Origin: a virus | IMG/VR virus record: IMGVR_UViG_3300035701_000355 | Coordinates: 1 to 20,630 of that record | DNA length: 20,630 nucleotides | Reading direction: 5' to 3' (one strand) | Shown here: positions 13,547-20,630 of the stretch, piece by piece | Layout: each line of letters begins with the position of its first letter | How positions within the stretch are numbered: position 1 is the first letter of the stretch | Notes under the pieces: generated by a model | The model's database searches: none | What the model was told of the DNA's origin: nothing | The model's input: only the letters and a program-made list of their open reading frames with translations | Position numbers and translations under genes: made by a program

Positions 13547-15513
13547 GTGCTCACCTTCAGATAGGCATCTACGATCCGCCAGGGAATCGGGTCCGTCACC
13601 ACTATCTCGTATACTCGATCCCGCGACCGGCCAAGTCTGCGCCAGATAATGCGCTTCCGGTATTCACCCACCTTGCCGGCCGGTGCCCAGTGCTGATTAC
13701 TCCAAGTCTTCGCCCCGTCGTCGCTCCACCGCAGGATAATCTGTGGATCGCTCCCCTGGCCCACCTGCAAGGCCAGTCCCGGCTCAAGGTCTACCTGTAA
13801 TTGGTGATGGAAAATCCATTCCTGCTCCTGCGAGATGTGCGGGGCGCGGCGCATCCGGCGGATGGGATCGCCATCCTCATCGTGGAACTCAGTGCTCATC
13901 TCATAGATGTTGGGGGCCAACCGGTCGCCGACCAAATGCTTACCGAAGGCGTAGGCGTGGCATTGGCTTCGATGAGCAACGTATCCCGGCAAACTTGGGT
14001 CCCAAGTGCCGCGTTCCTGCCACATCCCCGTGGACGCATCGTAGACCCAGGTAGCCTTCGCCGTGGGGAAACTTAACACCCAAAACGAATGCCCATCGGC
14101 TTGATAGGCATAACTCACAACATCAGTGGTGGTCGAGTAGGACTGCCAGGCCTGCTCGACGGCATGATTACTGACGCGGGTGGGAGTATAACCCGAGGCT
14201 CGCCAAGCGACGGCAGCTCCACGCTCGTCCTCACCCAGCCAGAAGACCGAGTTGTCCAGCCGCACCGGGGAACGCTTCGCCCCGCAGCCCTGTTCGATGA
14301 ATGCCCCAGGCATCACTTCCCAAGGAAAGTCTGGGTTGCCGGAATCGTAATAGACCTGCGAGGCCTTTCTTCCCCACAGCCATAATTCGCGATGGTCTAC
14401 GAGCATCGAGACGAGGTTATCGGGAAAGACGGAGACCTGGGCGATGTCCGATGGATCCCAACTGGTTGCATCCAGCAGGGCTGAGATCTGAAACCGCTGC
14501 GAATTGTCGAGCATGACGATGAAATAGCCATCCGAATACCCCGCCAGGCTCGGCGTGCCCAGCATTCCTACCACTGGAGCCAGCACATCCGTCGTCAGGT
14601 CATAGGAGTAGGCAACACCGCCAGAGACAATCAAGAGTTGTGTGGGTCCACCCGCGATGGAGACCGGCTGCCCGTCGTCCGCCACCACGCCGCGCAAGGT
14701 GACTACGCCATCCAAGGCCAACTCGTAGAAATTCGGCCCGACGACAGCGAAGACACGATCATTGATAGTGTGCAAACCACGGCTGGAAGTTCCACCCAAG
14801 GGAGTCCCGTAATACACCTCTATGATGACCGAATCGACATAGAATGTGGCTGACGCGGCGACTGGGCCTGCACCTACACATTGGATGGCAAATCCGAAAC
14901 CTGACGAAATAAGATCTGCCGTAGGCCAGTTGGCATTCCAAAGGTCAGTCGGGCCTCCGTAGGAGACTGCTACATCTGGACCACCAGATGGGCCGTAACT
15001 GCTGAAGGCATCAAGTTTCAATGTTCCTGTCTGGACGACACCATCCTTAATAAGGTAGAGACGAAGTATACCCTGCCCAAGGAGTCCACCGACGAAGTGC
15101 CCTTCCACCGTCGCCCGTATACCGAAAATCGTCGCATCTGGGAGAATCACGGTTGCAAATCCGAAGTCGCTTAAGTCTAGATAATGACTCACCTCCGGGG
15201 CAGGCGGAGCCCCAATGTTCGCCCAGACTAATGCCCAGGCATAGGCATCATCTGAAACCTCGGCATTGTTGGGATCATGCCACGGTTTGGTGCCGGAACT
15301 TGCATCGTCTACTGCGGCTGCTGGACTCCGAGGCCCGTCAGACACTCTAGTCGCAAAAGCGAATCTCTTGATCCCTGGTGTCGGATACAAAGCTGCTGGC
15401 CCTTTTCCTGCACCGCTCTCAATCGCTTCGACGTACCAATTTATGCAGCGCTGAGCATCAGCGTTGAGCGACTTGCTGGCGTAGGTTGGCCCGACGAATC
15501 CAAATTTAGCCAC
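13543..15513 (-). CDS. Packaged DNA stabilisation protein, P22 gp10-like, with inserted beta domain
   Basis: The 656-residue protein starts at GTG 15513 (GAGGGG six bases upstream). Residues 1-54 (FVGPTYASKSLNADAQRCINWY, LYPTPGI) and ~242-656 match gp10-type tail hub proteins. The latter part is a propeller-like chain with RGLHTINDRVFAVVG, LWLWGRKASQVYYDSG, EQGCGAKRSPVRLDNSVFWL and HAVEQAWQSY. Between them, residues ~56-238 form an extra beta-rich domain (YLDLSDFGFATVILPDATIFG, SYGGPTDLWNANW, FYVDSVIIEVYYG) that resembles lectin or jelly-roll modules of fibres. In P22, gp10 joins the gp4 ring below the portal and prevents DNA leakage. The insert, probably outside the hub, could bind sugars or carry another tail part. 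The gene overlaps gp4 by eight bases. Confidence 0.85.
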   Translation of the reverse strand: MAKFGFVGPTYASKSLNADAQRCINWYVEAIESGAGKGPAALYPTPGIKRFAFATRVSDGPRSPAAAVDDASSGTKPWHDPNNAEVSDDAYAWALVWANIGAPPAPEVSHYLDLSDFGFATVILPDATIFGIRATVEGHFVGGLLGQGILRLYLIKDGVVQTGTLKLDAFSSYGPSGGPDVAVSYGGPTDLWNANWPTADLISSGFGFAIQCVGAGPVAASATFYVDSVIIEVYYGTPLGGTSSRGLHTINDRVFAVVGPNFYELALDGVVTLRGVVADDGQPVSIAGGPTQLLIVSGGVAYSYDLTTDVLAPVVGMLGTPSLAGYSDGYFIVMLDNSQRFQISALLDATSWDPSDIAQVSVFPDNLVSMLVDHRELWLWGRKASQVYYDSGNPDFPWEVMPGAFIEQGCGAKRSPVRLDNSVFWLGEDERGAAVAWRASGYTPTRVSNHAVEQAWQSYSTTTDVVSYAYQADGHSFWVLSFPTAKATWVYDASTGMWQERGTWDPSLPGYVAHRSQCHAYAFGKHLVGDRLAPNIYEMSTEFHDEDGDPIRRMRRAPHISQEQEWIFHHQLQVDLEPGLALQVGQGSDPQIILRWSDDGAKTWSNQHWAPAGKVGEYRKRIIWRRLGRSRDRVYEIVVTDPIPWRIVDAYLKVST

Positions 15514-16237
15514 GCCGCACCCCCTCGCCGGTAAGCCAGTTGAATATCCTCTTATTCGGGCTCACCAGGGCCGGGTCGCAGCGCAGATCTGCAACGGGCG
15601 TGTTGAGCGATTTGATTATGGCTTGGCTGGCAACCGCCTGTATCGCCACTTCCGGCGTGACGGAACGGCCATACTCGGGGGCCAGATCCACCGCTAGATT
15701 GTAGCGCAGAGCCTTAGCGTACCCGGGCGGGAAGGGGTAGTCCGTCACCAGATCTGCGAATTGTGATAGCGCCGACCAGGTGTAGAGGGCCGTATCCACC
15801 GCGAGGTTAGGTATGCACCAGTAGCTCAGCACGCGGAGCGGGAACCCGCCGTCGTCGTACACCTTGAGCGGCAGGGCCGAAGCAATGTTCTTGACGGGGA
15901 TGGCCGCCCACTGGTCGAGGGTAAGCATCTCCATAGGCAGTTCCAATGGTTGGGCCGGGTTCGCCAGGTTGATAATCCCGGCGGCCTCGATGCGGGTGGG
16001 ACGGGGAACAGCAAAGGTACCGCCAGGCAAGCCCATCGTGTAGGCCTGTACGCCCGCCGTCAGGTGGAAGACTTGACGACCGGTAGTGAAAATCATCAGC
16101 CGCTCCGTCTGCCAGAGATCCACCATGTCGTTCAGGATCATCAGGCCGTCCGCCGCCTCCGCCGCCGAGGGTGTCTCCCCCGAGGCGAGGACGCCGATCA
16201 GACGAAGCGAACTAGCGATCAGATCATTGGCCTTCAT
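15506..16237 (-). CDS. Tail accessory factor, P22 gp4-like
   Basis: The 243-residue protein starts MKANDLIASSLRLIGVLASGE, then ALILNDMVDLWQ-like helices (residues ~28-45), the strand QVFHLTAGVQAYTMG, PRPTRIEAAGI, a middle beta region, and a C-terminal helical block YPFPPGYAKALRYNLAVDLA. This layout is the P22_Tail-4 type head completion protein, which forms a ring attached to the portal and accepts gp10 below it. The gene directly precedes gp10, as in P22. ATG 16237 has AGAGG six bases upstream and follows the preceding stop by three bases. P22 gp4 also has peptidoglycan hydrolase activity; I cannot identify such residues here. Confidence 0.85.
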   Translation of the reverse strand: MKANDLIASSLRLIGVLASGETPSAAEAADGLMILNDMVDLWQTERLMIFTTGRQVFHLTAGVQAYTMGLPGGTFAVPRPTRIEAAGIINLANPAQPLELPMEMLTLDQWAAIPVKNIASALPLKVYDDGGFPLRVLSYWCIPNLAVDTALYTWSALSQFADLVTDYPFPPGYAKALRYNLAVDLAPEYGRSVTPEVAIQAVASQAIIKSLNTPVADLRCDPALVSPNKRIFNWLTGEGVRRG

Positions 16238-16240
16238 CGG

Positions 16241-16483
16241 CTACCTCTTCTTCGAGGACTTACCAACCTTAACTTCCTTCGGCGACTTGCCTTCCATGAC
16301 CTCTGTTAAACCCAGAGGCTCGGGTTCTGACAACGACGGCGATTCCAGGACAGGTGTGGACTCAGGAAGATTCGCCGGGGATTCGAACCATTCACCCTCT
16401 AGGGCATTCTGCTCCTCCCAGTTATTCACCAGTCTCATGCCCTGCTCCGGATGGAACAAGTACTTCGGAAATTCATTTGCCAC
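16241..16483 (-). CDS. Small conserved phage protein (80 aa), GTG start
   Basis: The chosen start is GTG 16483, because a full AGGAGG (16493-16498) stands nine bases upstream and the product then begins VANEFPKYLFHPEQGMRLVN. This form (E-F/Y-P-K-(W/Y)-L-(F/Y)-H-P...G-x-x-V-N...EE-x-x-AL-x-x-x-W-x-x-SP) is familiar in short proteins of podoviral head genes. An ATG-initiated frame from 16666 would add about 60 Arg-rich residues lying over the lipoprotein gene and is unlikely. The C-terminal half is acidic, then ends in a basic KSPKEVKVGKSSKKR tail. The function is unknown. It overlaps the lipoprotein gene by 11 bases. Confidence 0.65.
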   Translation of the reverse strand: MANEFPKYLFHPEQGMRLVNNWEEQNALEGEWFESPANLPESTPVLESPSLSEPEPLGLTEVMEGKSPKEVKVGKSSKKR

Positions 16484-16796
16484 GTGGCTTATCCTCCTTC
16501 TTGGGTGCATCCGATTTCTTCTCCGGCGCGGCCTTCGGCTTCGCGGATTCGTCCTTGCCCGATTCCTTATTCGCCACCTCAAACTTGCCAATCCAATACT
16601 TACATTCCTGGATTGCGCCATCATAGGCGTGCAGATCGGCCAGGGTTTGATCGCGGCCCTTCTCAAGCCCGGCTAGCCGGTCCTGGAGGGCCTTCTTGGT
16701 GATTATAGGCTTCGGACTATCCGAAGGTTTGTCCTGGGCGGGGATCGAGAGACACCCACCCAGGACGAGCAGAATTGCCAATGCTACAGTCTTCAC
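16473..16796 (-). CDS. Small lipoprotein with coiled-coil region
   Basis: The 107-residue protein starts at GTG 16796 with AGGAG six bases upstream. Residues 1-15 are a type II signal peptide, hydrophobic with the lipobox L-G-G-C and Cys15 as the lipidation site. Residues ~34-75 form a heptad-like helix (LQDRLAGLEKGRDQTLADL, AIQECKYWIGKFE) similar to coiled coils in small phage proteins, and the tail is Lys/Ala/Pro-rich. It should be exported and lipid-anchored. The gene sits amid head and tail genes, not in the lysis cassette. Candidate roles are an outer-membrane spanin subunit, a superinfection-exclusion lipoprotein or a virion-associated lipoprotein; the sequence does not decide between them. 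Confidence 0.65.
   Translation of the reverse strand: MKTVALAILLVLGGCLSIPAQDKPSDSPKPIITKKALQDRLAGLEKGRDQTLADLHAYDGAIQECKYWIGKFEVANKESGKDESAKPKAAPEKKSDAPKKEDKPRGK
16493..16498 (-). promoter_or_regulatory. Ribosome binding site supporting the internal GTG start at 16483
   Basis: The minus strand reads AGGAGG, followed by nine bases and GTG. It lies inside the end of the upstream lipoprotein gene. No comparable site precedes the longer ATG frame from 16666. Confidence 0.6.
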
Positions 16797-16805
16797 GGCT
16801 CACTC

Positions 16806-17834
16806 CTAATCAGTCGGAGCGCTCGAATAGAGTTGAATGTATCGAGCGTTGCCATCAACATACACTTTGATATAACCGTCTGCTGTGCTGGGCTCAGTTC
16901 CCGGGTTATCGTTCCAAACCAATGGAATAGACCCCGTAAACTCAAACGCAGCATCATAAGTTTTGCTGTTGGTTTGAGTCTCCGGGACCTCAATTCGGAT
17001 TGGGACGAATTTGCCGGTGATGGTAGTGGCGGAGAATGCCGAGCGAATACGGAGCGCGCTGACATTCCCACTGAAGGTTCGGGTCCCGGCATCGTCCGTG
17101 ACCATTTCTATCTGAACGCCACGTACGTCACCGGAGACAGTTCCCGCCGCCGTGCCCCTCGGATAGGGACTCACGTGCAGACCGATTATGTTGGCAACGG
17201 CAACTCCGCTATTGAGTCGTGCGGTGATCTCGGCACCCTCAATAGTGCCTGTCGAGGTGACGGTCTGCGTCGGGCTGGATTGGAAGCCGATCGAACTGCC
17301 GCTGGTTTGAACATAATTGCGGCTGTTGATGCGGACAGGCTTCGAATCAGCTACACTCTCTAAAGTCAAGTTGTTGCCATAGGAAGCCTTGATGTTGGTT
17401 ATTACCTGCTCCAGTGCCCATTGACCATTGTCGCAAGTGTACAGATTGCCGCTAAGCACGTTGATGAACGGCAGGACTGTTTGGTTGGCTGAGGTGCAGG
17501 AACCGGAGTAATCGCGGGCGGTGAAGTAGTTGAATGGCCCGACGTAGATGGTTTGCCCCGAGACGTGAGGCTGGGATTTGGTCCCTTGCTGGCCCCGCGT
17601 CACGGTGATGAACAATCCAGATACCCCTACCACATTCACAGCCTCTTGATCGACGTAGGCCATGGTGGTATTGGCCACGAACCCCGTGGCCGAGGCCACA
17701 TAGAAGACGGTCTGGGTATCGCTCGTGACCGCTCCCGCAAGGGTCGTCTGGGTGAGGGTTGCCTGAGGATAGCCCGCCGACGCCAGCGCCACCAGCAACC
17801 CAAGAAGCGTCAGTACCTTGGTGATGTATCGCAT
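16806..17834 (-). CDS. Head fibre/decoration-like protein with signal peptide
   Basis: The 342-residue protein has an N-terminal Sec-type leader (MRYITKVLTLLGLLVALASA). Residues ~25-100 form a beta domain, TLAGAVTSDTQTVFYVASA, AYVDQEAVNVVG, TVTRGQQGT and SGQTIYVGP, of a kind common in phage decoration and fibre proteins. A short segment with two cysteines (C113, C134; SGNLYTCDNGQW) follows, then a long beta-rich region (~145-342) with repeated strand pairs such as GEIT/GVQIEM. It lies directly after the coat gene, so an outer capsid fibre or decoration protein is the likeliest role. ATG 17834 has AAGGAG ten bases upstream. The export signal is at odds with cytoplasmic assembly; secretion is the alternative. 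Confidence 0.65.
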   Translation of the reverse strand: MRYITKVLTLLGLLVALASAGYPQATLTQTTLAGAVTSDTQTVFYVASATGFVANTTMAYVDQEAVNVVGVSGLFITVTRGQQGTKSQPHVSGQTIYVGPFNYFTARDYSGSCTSANQTVLPFINVLSGNLYTCDNGQWALEQVITNIKASYGNNLTLESVADSKPVRINSRNYVQTSGSSIGFQSSPTQTVTSTGTIEGAEITARLNSGVAVANIIGLHVSPYPRGTAAGTVSGDVRGVQIEMVTDDAGTRTFSGNVSALRIRSAFSATTITGKFVPIRIEVPETQTNSKTYDAAFEFTGSIPLVWNDNPGTEPSTADGYIKVYVDGNARYIQLYSSAPTD

Positions 17835-17894
17835 TGCGTTTACTCTCCTTCTGAGTTGAGATGCGAGAGGAGGACCCGGCCTCCCCCCGATTAC

Positions 17895-17908
17895 CGCCGA
17901 TATCGGCG
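17895..17908. other. Perfect 14-base palindrome after the coat gene
   Basis: CGCCGATATCGGCG is a perfect inverted repeat placed one base after the coat stop codon. As RNA it could fold to a five-pair stem with an ATAT loop. No T-run follows on the minus strand, so it is not a standard terminator. It may mark an mRNA-processing or stabilising hairpin after an abundantly made mRNA. Confidence 0.45.
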
Positions 17909-17909
17909 T

Positions 17910-19118
17910 CTAGCTCGCCACCCGGCAAGCCAGTTCCTGATACAGCGTAGTCCAGCCGTACAGGATATCCAACCTGCACGGGAAGCGATCGGTGTTGATG
18001 TCGTAGGCCCGAACCAAGCGAATGCTCAGGCCCAGTTGCTTGTCGTTCACCCGCGCCGCCATATCCACCCCGCCGGGAAGCGGCAGATCCGCGCTGCCCA
18101 TAGCGAAGGCGTCCTTGTGGAACGCCAGGCCCTGAGGCGTGGAAGTGCTCGCCACGCCGAGGATGGTGAGAGGCGCGTTGTTGGCGGGCGAGGCCGTCAC
18201 CGTCTGGAATCCCCCGGCGACGACGATGGACGGGCTGATCGGGATGGTCATGTTGCCGCCCACGTCCGAGAAGCTGTCCGCCGTGACTACGAATTGCCGC
18301 AGCGCTCCGGTCGATTGCTTGTTCTGCGGGTTCACGGCGAAGACTCCGGCGACGGTGAACACATCGCCCCGGTTGAGGCGCTGCAGGACCGCCGCCGTCC
18401 AGCCGTCGGTGACGAGGCTGGCACCCGTCTGCCCAGCGTTGTTCACGAGAGGCGCTCCGCCCAGGACCCCGACGAGATGGGTGCGGACGTTCTGGTCCAT
18501 TGACCACTTGAAGCCGATGGTGCGGCCCATCAAGCCCTCGGCGTACTGCTTCTCGATCTCCGAGGACTCGTGGAACAGGCCCTTCAAGGCATCCACAATG
18601 GTGGCCTGCATCGCCGGACTGAGAATGAGGGATCGCTGATTGTCGCGAGGGGCGGCTTCCTCATCCAATCGCTGACCGGCCTGGAGGTAGGTGAGCAGGG
18701 CGTTGGGGATGGTCCCCGGCACGCCGATGCAGTTGTAAACCTTCAGGTATTCGGCCAGCCCGTCGTAGTCCATGAAGTTGGCGACGTTGGCGATGGCGGG
18801 CTTGACGAAGCGGTCACTGAAATCATCAATGGACAGCGCCAGATCCTGGCTGGTGAAGGCGATGTCCACGCCACGTTGAGTATTGAGGACCAGAGGCACG
18901 CTGGTCTCAGTCGCATCCTCGAGGAGGAGGCCCTGACCAACGCGGCCCACATAGCGGGGCGGCTTGCGGATGTTGAGCACGGTCCCGATTTTGGCCCCCG
19001 CTCGGCCAAAGCTGTCATCGAAATCGCGTCGGACAAACTTGCTGAACACGAGGTTGTTCTCCAAGATGCGGAGAGCCTCGCGGGTGATCATACTGATCGT
19101 GAGTAGTACGTTTGCCAT
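17910..19118 (-). CDS. Major capsid protein, P22 coat (gp5)-like
   Basis: The 402-residue protein has the P22 coat-type N-terminus: MANVLLTISMITREALRILENN, then RRDFDDSFGRAGAKIGTVLNIRKP, a strand with LLLEDATETSVPLVLN, and FTSQDLALSIDDFSDRFVKPA. The HK97-fold core continues with RSLILSPAMQATIVDALKGLF, a probable insertion domain around 240-320 (RGDVFTVAGVFAVNPQNK, GALRQFVVTADS), and the end AYDINTDRFPCRLDILYGW. Length is close to P22 gp5 (about 430). It assembles with the scaffold into the procapsid. ATG 19118 has AGGAG eight bases upstream. The 187-base leader before it and the hairpins after it may help raise its expression over its neighbours. Confidence 0.9.
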   Translation of the reverse strand: MANVLLTISMITREALRILENNLVFSKFVRRDFDDSFGRAGAKIGTVLNIRKPPRYVGRVGQGLLLEDATETSVPLVLNTQRGVDIAFTSQDLALSIDDFSDRFVKPAIANVANFMDYDGLAEYLKVYNCIGVPGTIPNALLTYLQAGQRLDEEAAPRDNQRSLILSPAMQATIVDALKGLFHESSEIEKQYAEGLMGRTIGFKWSMDQNVRTHLVGVLGGAPLVNNAGQTGASLVTDGWTAAVLQRLNRGDVFTVAGVFAVNPQNKQSTGALRQFVVTADSFSDVGGNMTIPISPSIVVAGGFQTVTASPANNAPLTILGVASTSTPQGLAFHKDAFAMGSADLPLPGGVDMAARVNDKQLGLSIRLVRAYDINTDRFPCRLDILYGWTTLYQELACRVAS

Positions 19119-19305
19119 TGCGAAGGCTCCTTTTCTCCTCGGCCCGGAGGCCGGGATTAGAATCAGATGCTGCTGCGCTTACTATTGCCGCTCGCGTTTC
19201 CGATTCGGAGCACCTATTTCCAGCCCGTTTCGCGGGCCACGGATGACAACTTGCAGCGATTTGCGACGGGGCCTACACGCCGACCCAGGGGCGGACTTTC
19301 CTATC
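19119..19305. other. Intergenic leader between scaffold and coat genes
   Basis: This is the longest gene-free stretch of the window. I see no supported gene. It holds the coat ribosome site and two short potential hairpins: CCCGG-AGG-CCGGG near 19143-19155 and GCCCG-loop-CGGGC at 19222-19236. Neither is followed by a T-run on the minus strand, and no clear promoter pair was found. A role in tuning coat versus scaffold expression is inference. Confidence 0.4.
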
Positions 19306-20340
19306 CTAGTGTACTCGTTCCTTTTCCTGTTGCTCACGAACTCTGCGGTAGTCCGGGTAAGACAATTGATCAAGCGGGACCGCAGACTTCGTTGAAGCCC
19401 CACCCACCGGTTTAATCGGAGGCGGAGCGCTGCTTGAAACTTTGGGCTTCCCGCCGGGCGGAGATACTTCCCCTCCCTTCTCAGCTTCCTCAGCGGCCAG
19501 GGTCGCCGCGATCACTCCCGCCCGGGCCACCGCCGCCAGAGGGGACAATACACACAACTCGCGGCAAATCTCGGGATGCTGACCCAAATAGTAAGCCACA
19601 GCCGGGCCGTTCTCCAATTCCACCACGACTAATTGGACGCCCTGTGGAATCTGCACGTCCTCGCGGTTCACCACTTCATCGAAATCCGGGTATTTCTCAT
19701 GAGCCACCGCGACGCGCTCATTATAGGCATCAAAGGTTTCCTTAGTCCGTTGTTCCTCCGCTTGCTTAGTTGCCTCCGCCGTCTGTTTATCAAGGGCCGC
19801 CTTGATCCGCTGATCGGCCTTCCATTCCGATAGCGCCTCGATGTATTCACTATAGGGCTTACCCTCGAACTGCTCCTCCGTAGGCTTTCCGGCCTCCACT
19901 GCGGGAGCGACCCCAACGGGCGCAGCGGCGATCTTGCCCTCTAGGTGCGCCAAGAGTTGTTCAACCCGTCGGCCTTGTTCCTCCAATTGCTCCTCGAGAG
20001 CGTAATTGCGGCGCGTCAGCTTGTCGATGCGCTTCTGGAAACCGCCCTTGCCCTTCTCCTTGCCCTCCTCCTCTTTGGCTTTAACTTCCGCCGCTAATTC
20101 TTCGGCAGTCTTCCCTTCTCCCTCTTTAGCCTTTCCCTCGCCCTCCGCTGGCTTAGGAGGCTCCTCCACTGGCTTGGGCTTAGAGTCAACTTCTCCCGCT
20201 GGTGGGGTTTCGACTTTTCCTGCGCCCACACCCGTGCCTGCCTCCACCTCTACTGGTTTAGCCCCAGCGGGCAATCCCGCCGCCAGATTCACCTGTTCCT
20301 GGGTATCGGTCGTACTTGCAATCGTGATGTCCTTGCTCAT
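19306..20340 (-). CDS. Scaffolding protein
   Basis: The 344-residue protein is highly charged and low in complexity: an acidic, Pro/Ala/Glu/Lys-rich N-terminal third (residues 30-98), then a coiled coil starting GGFQKRIDKLTRRNYALEEQ (99-135), a helical middle with Gln/Glu/Ala, and a conserved block YNERVAVAHEKYPDFDEVVN (206-225) followed by NGPAVAYYLGQHPEICREL. This arrangement is typical of scaffold proteins placed just before P22-type coat genes. The C-terminal part after 290 is Ser/Pro-rich and ends in a basic Arg/Lys/Glu helix that could bind coat protein. ATG 20340 has AAGGAG eight bases upstream. It assists capsid assembly and should leave the procapsid. Confidence 0.85.
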   Translation of the reverse strand: MSKDITIASTTDTQEQVNLAAGLPAGAKPVEVEAGTGVGAGKVETPPAGEVDSKPKPVEEPPKPAEGEGKAKEGEGKTAEELAAEVKAKEEEGKEKGKGGFQKRIDKLTRRNYALEEQLEEQGRRVEQLLAHLEGKIAAAPVGVAPAVEAGKPTEEQFEGKPYSEYIEALSEWKADQRIKAALDKQTAEATKQAEEQRTKETFDAYNERVAVAHEKYPDFDEVVNREDVQIPQGVQLVVVELENGPAVAYYLGQHPEICRELCVLSPLAAVARAGVIAATLAAEEAEKGGEVSPPGGKPKVSSSAPPPIKPVGGASTKSAVPLDQLSYPDYRRVREQQEKERVH

Positions 20341-20406
20341 GGGATCGTCTCCTTGGATTCGTTACCGGCTGTTTATCCCCAAGCCGTAGGGAAATTGTAA
20401 ACTTTC

Positions 20407-20630
20407 TTAGTTTTTACTCATTCCCCGAAACGTCCCGCCCCGCAGGGTCAGGACGATCGTTCCCGTGCCCGAAAGCGAAATGTCATCGGGGGAACTCGCC
20501 GCGTCGGTCGTGAATCTGATTCGCCCGGTGCGACTCCCGCCCGCCACCGGGGTGAACGAGACATTCACCGCGCAACTCGCCGCTGCCGCCAGAGTCGCCC
20601 CACAGGTGGTGGACGCGATATTGAAATCTC
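20407..20630 (-). CDS. Partial Ig-like (choice-of-anchor D / ASH-type) protein, C-terminal end
   Basis: A minus-strand frame enters from the right edge (first full codon at 20628) and ends at TAA 20407-20409, giving 73 residues. It reads FNIASTTCGATLAAAASCAV, then NVSFTPVAGGSRTGRIRFTT, DAASSPDDISLSGTGTIVLT and a short tail ending GMSKN. The STTCG-x-TL-x-x-x-x-SC-x-V-x-V-x-FTP-x-x-x-G-x-R-x-G pattern, ending SLSGTG, is characteristic of choice-of-anchor D and ASH-type beta-sandwich repeats found on bacterial surface proteins. It lies upstream of the scaffold, where P22-type phages have the portal nearby, so it may be a virion surface protein. The rest of the gene is outside the window. Confidence 0.75.
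   Translation of the reverse strand, partial: DFNIASTTCGATLAAAASCAVNVSFTPVAGGSRTGRIRFTTDAASSPDDISLSGTGTIVLTLRGGTFRGMSKN

Noticed and set aside
16484-16666. Longer ATG start for the 80-residue protein at 16666.
   Set aside because: The added part is Arg-rich shadow sequence over the lipoprotein gene; a full AGGAGG supports GTG 16483.
17452-18507. 351-codon minus-strand frame over the end of the coat gene.
   Set aside because: It is an alternate frame of coat and fibre genes with Arg/His/Gly-rich composition; the P22-type coat motifs are in the other frame.

Overview
The window holds most of the virion-assembly and lysis arm of a short-tailed (podovirus-like) double-stranded DNA phage or prophage with a P22-type head and tail. 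Recognisable landmarks are a P22-gp5-like coat protein, a scaffold, a P22-gp4-like tail accessory factor, a gp10-like stabilisation protein, gp7-, gp20- and gp16-position ejection proteins, a tailspike and an endolysin. Lipobox, spanin-like and signal-peptide sequences point to a Gram-negative (diderm) host. The style of the signal peptides (short, hydrophobic, ending near Ala-Gln) and one multi-pass membrane protein remind me of Acidobacteriota, but that is an impression, not proof.

Layout. Bases 1-917 carry three small plus-strand genes: the C-terminal end of one gene, a paralogue with a Cys/His zinc-finger pattern, and a 65-residue protein. Everything from 20630 down to 914 is one tightly packed minus-strand block, read right to left. 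It runs: end of an Ig-like (choice-of-anchor D type) protein; scaffold; coat; a head-fibre-like protein with a signal peptide; a small lipoprotein; an 80-residue protein; tail factor gp4; gp10 with an inserted domain; a 107-residue protein; a membrane protein; a GNAT acetyltransferase; three ejection proteins; a signal-peptide tailspike; a collagen-like collar fibre; and a lysis cassette (membrane protein, spanin-like protein, putative holin, endolysin). The two blocks converge with overlapping stop codons at 914-917. Genes are mostly linked by ATGA or 1-28 base overlaps. The largest non-coding gaps are 187 bases (19119-19305), 90 bases (6167-6256) and 75 bases (17835-17909); no gene-free stretch exceeds 300 bases. 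Terminase and portal are not in the window and presumably lie to the right of 20630.

How it works together. Scaffold and coat build the procapsid, gp4 and gp10 close the portal, and the three ejection proteins are packaged for release into the host envelope at infection. Tailspike and collagen-like fibre recognise and bind the cell surface, and the cassette at the left end opens the cell. The most unusual points are Sec-type signal peptides on three candidate structural proteins, a 1170-residue cysteine-free internal protein carrying a zincin motif and a duplicated C-terminal module, and a carbohydrate-binding-like insert in gp10. No RNA genes, CRISPR arrays, insertion sequences or integrase were seen.
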